Numbered from the stretch's first letter, positions 1-5,907 are shown. The stretch is DNA of 8,200 bases from Lentisphaerota bacterium (GCA_016182435.1 JACPGN010000095.1:1-8200); one strand, 5' to 3'. The notes: generated from the letters alone by a model not told the origin. Made by a program: numbers and translations.

Positions 1-2
1 CG

Positions 3-797
3 AAATGCCTGGACCCCGCCAAAATCGAGGCGGCCATTACGAGCAGGACCAAAGCCATTGTGCCCGTCCATTTATACGGCCAGTGCGCCGACATGCCGGC
101 CATTCGCCGGATAGCCGAGAAACACCGGCTGCTGGTTATCGAAGACAATGCCCAGGCCATCGGCGCCGCCGGCAAGGGCTTCAAAATCGGCGAACTAAGC
201 GACGCCGTTTGCGTCAGTTTTATCATCCAGAAAAATCTGGGAACATTCGGCGACGGCGGCGCCGTCCTGACCAACCGCGCCGACGTGGACCGCCATATCC
301 GCCGGCTGCGCAATCACGGCTCGGAGAAGCGCTCCATGCACAGCTTCGGGTTTAACAGCCGGCTGGACGACCTGCATGCCGGAGTCTTAAGCGCCAAGCT
401 GAAGGTCCTCGATGCCGGCAATGACTTGCGGCGTAAATGGGCCGAGCGTTACACCGCCGGATTGCAGCCGGCCAGGCATTTCACGCTTCCTTACGAGACC
501 CCGGGATCCCGGCATGTCTATCACCTCTATGTCATTGAAACCAGCCAGCCGCAGCAGCGCGACGCGCTGCTCAAGTTCCTGGTTGACAACGGCGTTGACG
601 CCAAATGCCATTACCCGATCGCCATCCACCAGCAGTCCGGCTATCCCTGGGGCAAAGGCGCGCGGATCGTCGGCGCGCTGCCCAACGCCGAGCGCAACGC
701 GGCCACTTGCATCTCGCTGCCCATGTACCCGGAATTGACGGCCGAGGAAGTGGATTACGTCATTCAAAAAGTCCTGGAATGGGACTCTCGCGCCTGA
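3..797 (+). CDS. DegT/DnrJ/EryC1/StrS-family PLP-dependent sugar aminotransferase, C-terminal part (5' end outside window)
   Basis: The reading frame is open from base 3 and ends at TGA 795-797, giving 264 visible residues. The family usually has about 370-400, so roughly the first 100 are missing. Family hallmarks, numbered from the first visible codon, are: the VPVHLYGQ strand (21-27); IEDNAQAIGA (46-55), with D48 expected to bind the PLP ring nitrogen and Q51 stacking on the cofactor; SFIIQKNLGTFGDGGA (72-87), where K77 is the expected Schiff-base lysine; and RNHG followed by FNSRLDDLHAGVL. These enzymes transfer an amino group, usually from glutamate, to a keto-sugar nucleotide in the cytosol, for surface polysaccharide or antibiotic sugars. 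The substrate cannot be read from sequence. An oxidoreductase that could make the keto-sugar follows 56 bp downstream on the same strand. The fold assignment is sure; the exact reaction is not. Confidence 0.93.
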   Translation, partial: KCLDPAKIEAAITSRTKAIVPVHLYGQCADMPAIRRIAEKHRLLVIEDNAQAIGAAGKGFKIGELSDAVCVSFIIQKNLGTFGDGGAVLTNRADVDRHIRRLRNHGSEKRSMHSFGFNSRLDDLHAGVLSAKLKVLDAGNDLRRKWAERYTAGLQPARHFTLPYETPGSRHVYHLYVIETSQPQQRDALLKFLVDNGVDAKCHYPIAIHQQSGYPWGKGARIVGALPNAERNAATCISLPMYPELTAEEVDYVIQKVLEWDSRA

Positions 798-814
798 GGC
801 CAGCGTAGGGATTT

Positions 815-850
815 GACAGATCAGACAGATCCGACAGATCGGACGGACAA
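815..850 (+). repeat. 9-bp short tandem repeat, consensus GACAGATCN
   Basis: Three head-to-tail units, GACAGATCA, GACAGATCC and GACAGATCG, are followed by a degenerate fourth, GACGGACAA. They fill the spacer between the aminotransferase stop and the oxidoreductase start and end 3 bp before its ATG, so they occupy the place where a ribosome binding site would be. No clear Shine-Dalgarno sequence is visible here. Confidence 0.85.
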
Positions 851-853
851 ACC

Positions 854-1921
854 ATGGCAGCTCCTTATCGCGTGGGCATCGTCGGCTTGGGCAAACGCGG
901 TTTGTCCCACGCGGCCGCGTTCAAGGCCAACGGCAGCTTTGAACTTTCCGGGCTTTGCGACGTGGACTCCGCCCGCCTGGCCGCGGCGGCGGATAAATTC
1001 GGCGCGCCACCCGTGTTCACCGACGCTCGCTCCATGATCCGGAGCGCGAAGCTGGATGTGTTCTGCTTCTGCACGCTGCCTAACTTGCGCTTGCCCCTGA
1101 TCCAGTTAGGGATTGAGAGCGGCGCCCGCTTGATCGCCTTCGAGAAACCCCTGGCCCTCACCAGCGCCGAAGGTTTGGCGATCAAGAAGATGCTTGATGC
1201 CGCCGGCGTCAAAGCCGTGATCAGCCACCAGCACCGCTACGGCGCGCATTATCGCAAGGCGCATGAAATTATTACCGGCGGCGCGCTGGGCCGCGTGCAT
1301 ACCGTCTACGGCACCGCCACCGGCTGGCTGATGCACATGCTCAGTCACTTAATTGATTACCTGCGCTGGTTCAACGGCAATGCCGAGGCCGAATGGGTCA
1401 TGGCCCAGGCCGCCGGGCGCGGCAAACTGGCCGATCAACACCCGTCGCCGGATTATATCGCCGGCTTTATTCATTTTGCCAACGGTGTGCGCGGGATCGT
1501 GGAATGCGGCGCCGGCGCGCCGGACGTGCCGGAAGTGGACTACTGGTGGCGCAAGTGCCGCCTGGGCGCCCAAGGCACGGAAGGATTCGCCGAAGTGCTG
1601 ACCGGCGGCGGCTGGCGCGCCGTCACCAAAAACGGGGCGCAATCCGGAACAGGTTGCATGAATTACGAGCTCGATATGCCTGGCTATATTCTTGAGATCG
1701 CCGACTGGCTGGATGACGAGCGCAAGATTCATCCCTGCAACTTTCATGGCGCCTACAAGGGATTTGAAATCATGATGGCGCTCTGCCGGAGCGTGATTGA
1801 AGGCGGCCAGGTGGCCTTGCCGCTGGCTTCCGGCGCCGATGAACTCGCGCAATTACGCGCGAAACTCCCTGCTAAACCCGTGCTTCTGGCCATGCCCCAG
1901 AACGCCAAAGAATACTCCTAA
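854..1921 (+). CDS. Gfo/Idh/MocA-family NAD(P)-dependent oxidoreductase
   Basis: The 355-residue product has the usual length for this family. An N-terminal Rossmann domain starts at once with VGIVGLGKRG (7-16, the GxGxxG nucleotide-binding loop). Acidic D36 ends the second strand (GLCD), which favours NAD over NADP. The family's EKP motif is at 97-99, with K98 the expected catalytic lysine. The HxxD motif is H165-LI-D168, placed as in active members. The C-terminal half is the alpha/beta substrate domain. These enzymes oxidise or reduce a sugar, sugar nucleotide or cyclitol hydroxyl/keto group. With the aminotransferase upstream it may generate or reduce the keto-sugar, as in WlbA/WlbE-type or NtdC/NtdA-type pairs, but this is inference. 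The ATG at 854 is chosen because the Rossmann strand begins at residue 6. Two in-frame stops (TAA TAA, 1919-1924) end the gene. Confidence 0.93.
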   Translation: MAAPYRVGIVGLGKRGLSHAAAFKANGSFELSGLCDVDSARLAAAADKFGAPPVFTDARSMIRSAKLDVFCFCTLPNLRLPLIQLGIESGARLIAFEKPLALTSAEGLAIKKMLDAAGVKAVISHQHRYGAHYRKAHEIITGGALGRVHTVYGTATGWLMHMLSHLIDYLRWFNGNAEAEWVMAQAAGRGKLADQHPSPDYIAGFIHFANGVRGIVECGAGAPDVPEVDYWWRKCRLGAQGTEGFAEVLTGGGWRAVTKNGAQSGTGCMNYELDMPGYILEIADWLDDERKIHPCNFHGAYKGFEIMMALCRSVIEGGQVALPLASGADELAQLRAKLPAKPVLLAMPQNAKEYS

Positions 1922-1927
1922 TAAGCG

Positions 1928-1960
1928 TGTAGCCGCGGTCCGGCATTGCCGGATTACCGC
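1928..1960 (+). repeat. Small nested palindrome beginning TGTAGCCGCGG, 3' of the oxidoreductase gene
   Basis: It starts 6 bp after the stop codon. The first 11 bases, TGTAGCCGCGG, are identical to the left end of the larger palindromic element at 3364. The inside folds as GCGGT (1935-1939)/ACCGC (1956-1960) around CCGGC-ATT-GCCGG (1940-1952). It lacks a CTACA right end, so I treat it as a related or truncated member of the TGTAG family. Confidence 0.6.
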
Positions 1961-1978
1961 GTTTGCGCTTTTCGCTTA

Positions 1979-2037
1979 TATCACACCCCGCGCCAGCAGT
2001 CAGCGTTGCGCTGACTACTGGATGGCGGGGTGTGATA
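1979..2037 (+). repeat. Long imperfect hairpin with perfect 13-bp outer arms
   Basis: Outer arms TATCACACCCCGC (1979-1991) and GCGGGGTGTGATA (2025-2037) are exact reverse complements. Inside are CCAG (1993-1996)/CTGG (2018-2021) and AGTCAGCG (1998-2005)/CGCTGACT (2009-2016), with loop TTG. About 25 base pairs form in all. A T-rich run (2064-2079) follows, but its first T is 27 bases beyond the stem, so this is not a standard intrinsic terminator. It could still block transcript read-through, protect a 3' end, or be a mobile palindromic repeat. Confidence 0.8.
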
Positions 2038-2081
2038 GGCCGCTAACCAAATCGGCGGGAGAGTTTTTTTCTGTTTTTTCC

Positions 2082-2110
2082 TTGTCCCGTGCCGAACCGT
2101 ACGCTAACTT
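2082..2110 (+). promoter_or_regulatory. Possible sigma-70 promoter for the beta-barrel gene
   Basis: TTGTCC (2082-2087) and TAACTT (2105-2110) are separated by 17 bp, downstream of the large hairpin and a T-rich tract. Both boxes are imperfect, and the transcript would start only a few bases before the Shine-Dalgarno. It is offered because the hairpin region suggests this gene is transcribed separately from the oxidoreductase. Confidence 0.3.
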
Positions 2111-2135
2111 GCCTGCAAACCCAGAGGGAACATTT

Positions 2136-2687
2136 ATGACGATCTCACATCAATCTCAATGCACGCTTTTCCTGCTTTGCGCCGCCTTGGCGCTTACCCT
2201 GCAAGCGGCGCCGGCCGAAAGCCCGCACAGCTTAAGCCTCGGCGGCCGCTATCACACCGAAAACACCGTCTTTACCGACCTGCCCTTCGGCAACGCCGAC
2301 TTCTCCTACGCCTTGGCCTGGACCTTTGCCTCGGAACAAGTCGGTTTGCAGCTTGGCGCCGATTTCGCGCCGGACGTTTCCGGCGCGCGGGACGCGCCCA
2401 ATACCAACCAAACTGATTTTGCCGTCACCCCCCAGGTCAACTTGATCCTCAAGGACCGGATGTTCCGCGGCGGGGTGGGCCTTCTGACCAGCTACGTCCG
2501 CGACGATCTGGGTGAAGACGATTGGCTTTCTCCCTACTGGCAATTGCTGCTGGGCCTTAATCTACCGCTGGGCAATAATTTTTCGCTGGATGGCCTTGTT
2601 TATTACGTCCTGGAAAAGTGGGGAGATATCGGCGATTTCAAGCCCAAAGAGCTGGAGTACGGCCTCTGGCTGAATTACAATTTCTGA
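2136..2687 (+). CDS. Small secreted protein, probable outer-membrane beta-barrel
   Basis: The 183-residue product begins with a typical signal peptide: a short polar start, a hydrophobic core (LFLLCAALALTLQA, residues 11-24) and small residues suitable for cleavage near AAPA (24-27). The mature part alternates polar and apolar residues in many short strands with aromatic residues at their ends. It finishes with GLWLNYNF; a C-terminal phenylalanine preceded by alternating aromatic and apolar residues is the classic beta-signal for outer-membrane insertion. Its size suits roughly an eight-stranded barrel. The frame is open upstream into the previous gap and even overlaps the oxidoreductase. I chose ATG 2136 because AGAGGGA (2123-2129) sits 6 bp before it and the signal peptide follows directly. 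I cannot assign a ligand or named family; a structural, adhesion or small porin-like role is possible. Confidence 0.8.
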   Translation: MTISHQSQCTLFLLCAALALTLQAAPAESPHSLSLGGRYHTENTVFTDLPFGNADFSYALAWTFASEQVGLQLGADFAPDVSGARDAPNTNQTDFAVTPQVNLILKDRMFRGGVGLLTSYVRDDLGEDDWLSPYWQLLLGLNLPLGNNFSLDGLVYYVLEKWGDIGDFKPKELEYGLWLNYNF

Positions 2688-2698
2688 CAGGTCGGCGG

Positions 2699-2755
2699 GT
2701 TCACAGTTCACAGTTCACGGTTCAACGGTTCACAATTTACAGTTCACAGTTCACA
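2699..2755 (+). repeat. Tandem heptamer array, consensus GTTCACA
   Basis: Eight consecutive units of about 7 bp start 11 bp after the beta-barrel stop codon. Units at 2699, 2706, 2742 and 2749 are exactly GTTCACA. The others are GTTCACG, GTTCAAC, GGTTCACA (one extra base) and ATTTACA. The reverse complement of the same motif recurs at 2853-2881. Confidence 0.9.
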
Positions 2756-2771
2756 GTTGCTGGAGCGGTTT

Positions 2772-2831
2772 ATGAACGACCACAAGTTAAAGACTGACGA
2801 GCACTTTATCTTGACGCCTTATTTTCTGTAA
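2772..2831 (+). other. Very short ORF (19 codons), possible leader peptide or chance
   Basis: An ATG at 2772 opens a 19-codon frame (begins MNDHKLKTDEH) ending at TAA 2829-2831. GGAG (2762-2765) lies 6 bp upstream, which is reasonable ribosome-binding spacing. It lies exactly between the two inverted heptamer clusters and before the small coiled-coil gene. The peptide resembles nothing I recognise. It could be a regulatory leader, a relic of a lost gene, or chance. Confidence 0.2.
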
Positions 2832-2852
2832 TCGGCTGTGTCTTCCAACCAT

Positions 2853-2881
2853 TGAACCGTGAACCCTTAAACCGTGAACTG
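2853..2881 (+). repeat. Inverted counterpart of the heptamer array (TGAACCG units)
   Basis: Units TGAACCG (2853), TGAACCC (2860), TTAAACCG (2867) and TGAACTG (2875) are reverse complements of the GTTCACA/GGTTCA units at 2699-2755. The cluster ends 3 bp before the ATG of the next gene, and no separate Shine-Dalgarno is visible between them. In RNA the two clusters could pair. Confidence 0.8.
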
Positions 2882-2884
2882 TTC

Positions 2885-3331
2885 ATGACCGAGCCCTTAT
2901 TCCAGGTTGGCGCGCCGGGCGTGGATGTTGAACGCCTCATGGCCGAAATTCAAGGCACAGTAGCGCGCAAGACGGCCGGCGGCGTCTACCGCGATGCCCA
3001 GATCGCCCAAGCCGAGCGGCACAACCTGGCCAACCTCCAGGATGACGCCGACTTCCTGCGCTACTACCTGGACTGCCTGCGCCAGGCCTCCGCCGTTGAC
3101 ATCAACGATTTCCAAATCCGCGAGCGGCGCCGGCTGGGCGCCGAAGTTCTGGTGCTCCTTAAAAAGATAATCTGGAAACTGCTGAAGTTCTATACCTACC
3201 GGCTCTGGTCCCAGCAGAACCAGGTCAACAGTCTGCTGGTCACAACCCTCGAAGGCCTGGAGGAAAAATACGGCAAGCGCCTCCACGACCTCGAACGCCG
3301 CCTGGCGGCCCTCGAAGAGGAAAAAATCTGA
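2885..3331 (+). CDS. Small protein with amphipathic/membrane-facing segment and C-terminal coiled coil, next to glycosyltransferases
   Basis: This 148-residue product is soluble and charged at its N-terminal end (VDVERLMAEIQ at 13-23). A central region DFLRYYLDCLRQ (56-67) and VDINDFQI (71-78) follows, then a mixed hydrophobic and basic stretch VLVLLKKIIWKLLKFYTYRLW (88-108). The tail, EGLEEKYGKRLHDLERRLAALEEE (123-146), has a clear heptad coiled-coil pattern. From memory, the IWKLLKFYTYRLWSQQN-type segment recurs in small proteins, or at the N-terminus of methyltransferases and glycosyltransferases, in surface-polysaccharide clusters. I know of no established function. It could tether or assemble the glycosyltransferases encoded downstream, by inference from position. 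Start: ATG 2885 is preferred over an in-frame TTG at 2852, which would translate the repeat. The next gene starts 139 bp later, past a palindromic element. Confidence 0.82.
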   Translation: MTEPLFQVGAPGVDVERLMAEIQGTVARKTAGGVYRDAQIAQAERHNLANLQDDADFLRYYLDCLRQASAVDINDFQIRERRRLGAEVLVLLKKIIWKLLKFYTYRLWSQQNQVNSLLVTTLEGLEEKYGKRLHDLERRLAALEEEKI

Positions 3332-3470
3332 ATTAGGCGCCGCCAAAGGCGGCGACTGTTTTATGTAGCCGCGGCGTTGACGCCGTGGCCGCCGAAAAAA
3401 TCCACGCCCTCACGGGCGCGGCTACCCGGATTGTCCACCGGAGGCGGATACGCCCTGGCGGAAAATTCAT
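3331..3470 (+). repeat. Dispersed palindromic element, copy A
   Basis: It has three modules. The left lead-in starts AATTAGGCGCCG (3331) and includes GACTGTTT. The palindrome core has arms GTAGCCGCG (3365-3373) and CGCGGCTAC (3417-3425), enclosing hairpins CGGCG-TTGA-CGCCG (3372-3385) and CGCCC-TCAC-GGGCG (3405-3418). The right module runs TTGTCCACCG (3431) to CTGGCGGAAAATTCAT (3455-3470). The same modules in the same order occur at 7473-7590. The copy begins on the last base of the upstream stop codon and ends directly at the ATG of the glycosyltransferase gene. Confidence 0.85.
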
Positions 3471-4682
3471 ATGCATCACGTCACGCCAGCCCCCCAGCGC
3501 ATAGCCTTCGTCTGCCCGCGGTTTGCCGAAGGCGCCACGGTCGGCGGCGTGGAAACACTCCTCAAAGCCCAGGCCCAGCGCGCAGCCGCCGCCGGAAACC
3601 GCGTGACCTTCCTGGCCACCTGCGCCCAGAACCATTTCACCTGGGCCAATGAGCTTCCGCCGGGACAACGCCGGATTGACGGGTTGGATGTCATCTTTTT
3701 TCCCGTGGACGCCGACCGCGACATCGCCACTTTCTTGCGCGTGCAGGCGGCCATCAGCCGCAAATCATCTGTTACCGCTGCGGACGAACTGCTCTGGCTA
3801 AAGAACAGCGTCAATAGCCGCGCTCTGTGCAATTATTTGCGGGCGCACGGCGCTGAATTCGACTGGATCATCATGGGGCCCTATCTCTTCGGACTTACCT
3901 TTTTTTGCAGCCAAGTTTTGCCGGCTAAAACGCTGCTGGTGCCTTGTCTACACGATGAAGGTTTCGCCTATACCCGCGCCATGCGCGAGATGTTCCGGAG
4001 CGTCGCCGGCTGCCTGTTCAACACTGCGTCGGAATGCGCGCTGGCCCGAAGCCTGTATGACCTCAAGCCCGAGGCCTGCGCCGTGGTTGGCATGGGCCTC
4101 GAGCCGTTTGAGGCTTCGTCCGACGCTTTCGCCCGCAAACACAGCCTTACGGCGCCTTATGTGATTTATGCCGGAAGGCGCGAAGAGGGCAAGGCCACGC
4201 CGTTGCTCCTGGATTATATGACCCTCTTCCGCCGGCGCACCCGCAAAGACATCAAGCTGGTCCTGGCCGGTAGCGGCGAGTTCACGCCGCCGTCCGAGTT
4301 GCGGCCGCATTTGTTGGATGCCGGGTTTCTTGCGGAAGAGGAAAAACACGAAGCCTTGGCCGGCGCCGTGGCATTCTGCCATCCATCCGTTAATGAAAGC
4401 TTCGGCATCGTCATTCTGGAATCCTGGCTGGCCCGCGCGCCGGTGCTGGTCTCGGCCCGCTGCGCCGTCAATCTGGATCATTGCCGGAAGAGCAACGGCG
4501 GCTTGTGGTTTGGAGTGTACCCGGAGTTCGAGGAAGTCTTGCTTGCGCTCCTCCAACAGGAAAGTTTACGCCGCGCCCTGGGCGAGGCCGGGAGAGCCTA
4601 TGTTCTGCGCGAATACGCTTGGGATACCATCGCTCAAAAATTTCAAGACGCCCTGCGGCAGTTTGCCGCGCGCCGGATATGA
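3471..4682 (+). CDS. GT4-type (GT-B fold) glycosyltransferase, first of a coupled pair
   Basis: The 403-residue length is normal for GT4. The N-terminal acceptor domain opens with RIAFVCPRF (10-18) and the glycine-rich GGVETL (25-30), typical of retaining GT-B enzymes. The C-terminal donor domain begins near YVIYAGRREEGK, where the GRxxxxK element contacts the nucleotide phosphates. It carries the EX7E motif as E309-SFGIVIL-E317. It transfers a sugar from a nucleotide-sugar to a lipid-linked or growing glycan at the cytoplasmic side of the membrane; donor and acceptor cannot be told from sequence. ATG 3471 is chosen because the first beta-strand begins ten residues in. Upstream the only Shine-Dalgarno-like sequence is GGCGG (3457-3461), inside the palindromic repeat. 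Its stop overlaps the next gene's start (ATGA, 4679-4682), implying translational coupling. Confidence 0.92.
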   Translation: MHHVTPAPQRIAFVCPRFAEGATVGGVETLLKAQAQRAAAAGNRVTFLATCAQNHFTWANELPPGQRRIDGLDVIFFPVDADRDIATFLRVQAAISRKSSVTAADELLWLKNSVNSRALCNYLRAHGAEFDWIIMGPYLFGLTFFCSQVLPAKTLLVPCLHDEGFAYTRAMREMFRSVAGCLFNTASECALARSLYDLKPEACAVVGMGLEPFEASSDAFARKHSLTAPYVIYAGRREEGKATPLLLDYMTLFRRRTRKDIKLVLAGSGEFTPPSELRPHLLDAGFLAEEEKHEALAGAVAFCHPSVNESFGIVILESWLARAPVLVSARCAVNLDHCRKSNGGLWFGVYPEFEEVLLALLQQESLRRALGEAGRAYVLREYAWDTIAQKFQDALRQFAARRI

Positions 4683-5761
4683 AAGCCATCCATCAGCTTG
4701 TCGCCGGGTTCACCCCCACGGATGCCATCAGCAACGAGGCCCTGGCCCTGCGCGAGATGTTCCGGCGCTGGGGTTATGCCTCCGAGATTTTCTGCGAACC
4801 GAACCACACCAGTCCCGCTTTACGCGCTGAAGCCCGCGACGCCACCCAAGCCCCAGGCTTAATCGGTCCCGATGATATCGCGTTACTGCATCTCTCGATC
4901 GGCTCAACGGTGAATGACCTCTTTGGGGCCTTAAATTGCCGCAAGGCCCTGCGCTATCACAACATCACTCCCGCTCATTTCTTCCAGGGCCTGCAGGAAG
5001 AGATTGCCCGCGAGCTTTCCTGGGGCCGGGACCAGACCCGCTCCCTGGCCAAAACAGCCGCCGTCAACCTGGCGGTCAGCTCCTTTAATGCCGCGGAACT
5101 GACCGCGCTGGGGTATGCGGACGTGCGCGTGGCGCCGCTGCTGCTGGACTTTAAGGCCATCGGCGCGCGCCCTGACTCCCGCGTGCTCCGCGCGCTCGGG
5201 GATGGCCGGATCAACATCCTTTTTGTAGGCCGCTGCGCGCCGAACAAGCGCATTGAGGATGGGCTCTCGGCCTTTTTCTATTTCCAGAAATTCGTGGAGC
5301 GAGCCGCGCGGTTCATTCACGTCGGCTCATTTGTCGGATTGGAGCGTTACCAGGCATTGCTGGGCGCTTACGCCGCCAAGCTGCATCTCGAGGAGGTTAT
5401 CTTTGCCGGGGCCGTGCCGCAGAACGAGTTAAGCGCCTATTACGAAGGGGCGCATCTGTTCCTGTGTATGAGCGAGCATGAGGGGTTCTGTATTCCGCTC
5501 ATCGAAAGCATGGAGCACAACCTGCCGATCCTCGCCTTTGCCGCCGGCGCGGTGCCGGAGACGCTCTCCGGCGCCGGTGTGCTGGTGCGCGAAAAAAACT
5601 TCGAGCAAATCGCCGAGATGATGGGACAACTCACCCGGAGCAAGCCGCTGCGTGAAGCCGTAGTGTCAGGCCAGCGTCAGCGCCTGGCGCGCTACCGGCA
5701 GCGCGACTTAAGCGCGGAACTCAAGACCTGCCTCGCGCCGCTCCTGGGAAATGCGGAATGA
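4679..5761 (+). CDS. GT4-type glycosyltransferase, second of a coupled pair
   Basis: The 360-residue product starts at the ATG inside the ATGA overlap with the upstream gene. The frame is open further 5', but that part is only a shadow of the upstream coding sequence. The N-terminal domain contains AISNEALALREMFRRWGY (16-33), a layout seen in polysaccharide glycosyltransferases. The donor domain begins at NILFVGRCAPNKRIED (conserved GR...K phosphate contact) and has the EX7E motif as E268-GFCIPLI-E276, preceded by LCMSEH. It is a retaining enzyme likely acting in sequence with its neighbour on the same cytoplasmic glycan; specificity is unknown. The two proteins are clearly different in sequence, so this is not a recent duplication. 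Translation is probably coupled to the gene before it. Confidence 0.92.
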   Translation: MKAIHQLVAGFTPTDAISNEALALREMFRRWGYASEIFCEPNHTSPALRAEARDATQAPGLIGPDDIALLHLSIGSTVNDLFGALNCRKALRYHNITPAHFFQGLQEEIARELSWGRDQTRSLAKTAAVNLAVSSFNAAELTALGYADVRVAPLLLDFKAIGARPDSRVLRALGDGRINILFVGRCAPNKRIEDGLSAFFYFQKFVERAARFIHVGSFVGLERYQALLGAYAAKLHLEEVIFAGAVPQNELSAYYEGAHLFLCMSEHEGFCIPLIESMEHNLPILAFAAGAVPETLSGAGVLVREKNFEQIAEMMGQLTRSKPLREAVVSGQRQRLARYRQRDLSAELKTCLAPLLGNAE

Positions 5762-5772
5762 TGAAACCAGAG

Positions 5773-5842
5773 GTCAGAAGTCAGATTCCGTTGTCCGGTG
5801 TCTGGCGTCCGTCATTCTCCGGTCCGTCGTCCGGCGTCCGGC
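5773..5842 (+). repeat. Heptamer arrays, GTCAGAA then GTCCGGC family
   Basis: GTCAGAA and GTCAGAT (5773-5786) are followed, after 6 bp, by units in 7-bp steps: GTCCGGT (5793), GTCTGGC (5800), GTCCGTC (5807), ATTCTCCG (5814, eight bases), GTCCGTC (5822), GTCCGGC (5829) and GTCCGGC (5836). They fill most of the gap between the convergent glycosyltransferase and zinc-ribbon genes. The motif differs from the GTTCACA array but has the same period. Confidence 0.85.
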
Positions 5843-5868
5843 GCAACGCGGGATAAATCTGTCGCTTG

Positions 5869-5885
5869 CCACGCGTCCCGCGTGG
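5869..5885. repeat. Perfect 7-bp hairpin between convergent genes
   Basis: CCACGCG (5869-5875) and CGCGTGG (5879-5885) are exact reverse complements around the loop TCC. It sits between two convergent genes, where a terminator is expected, but no T-run follows on either strand. A transcription-end role is therefore only possible. Confidence 0.55.
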
Positions 5886-5907
5886 TCCGTCTTCTCCGGT
5901 CCGCGTC
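5885..5907 (+). repeat. Second copy of GTCCGTC/TTCTCCG/GTCCG block, running into a stop codon
   Basis: GTCCGTC (5885), TTCTCCG (5892) and GTCCGCG (5899) repeat the block at 5807-5828 almost exactly. The copy extends to the stop codon of the minus-strand zinc-ribbon gene (5906-5908), so the repeat reaches the edge of a coding sequence. Confidence 0.75.

Noticed and set aside
1349..1852. 167-residue minus-strand frame inside the oxidoreductase
   Set aside because: It is a shadow of the Gfo/Idh gene, with no recognisable motifs and no plausible start signal.
2025..2081. Intrinsic terminator formed by the 1979-2037 hairpin and the T-runs
   Set aside because: The first T-run starts 27 bases after the stem, whereas an intrinsic terminator needs it immediately adjacent.
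1797..2135. 5' extension of the beta-barrel gene
   Set aside because: The frame is open but would overlap the oxidoreductase and translate hairpins, and the signal peptide only begins at 2136, after a good ribosome binding site.
2699..2755. CRISPR array
   Set aside because: The units are 7 bp and contiguous with no spacers, and no cas gene is nearby.
2852..2884. TTG start for the coiled-coil gene
   Set aside because: It would translate the heptamer repeat into NREPLNRELF; the ATG at 2885 follows directly.
3948..4556. 202-residue minus-strand frame inside the first glycosyltransferase
   Set aside because: It is antisense to a gene with an intact EX7E motif, and has no independent evidence of coding.
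4481..4678. 5' extension of the second glycosyltransferase
   Set aside because: It would lie wholly inside the first glycosyltransferase. The ATGA overlap at 4679 gives a natural start with the correct N-terminal strand.
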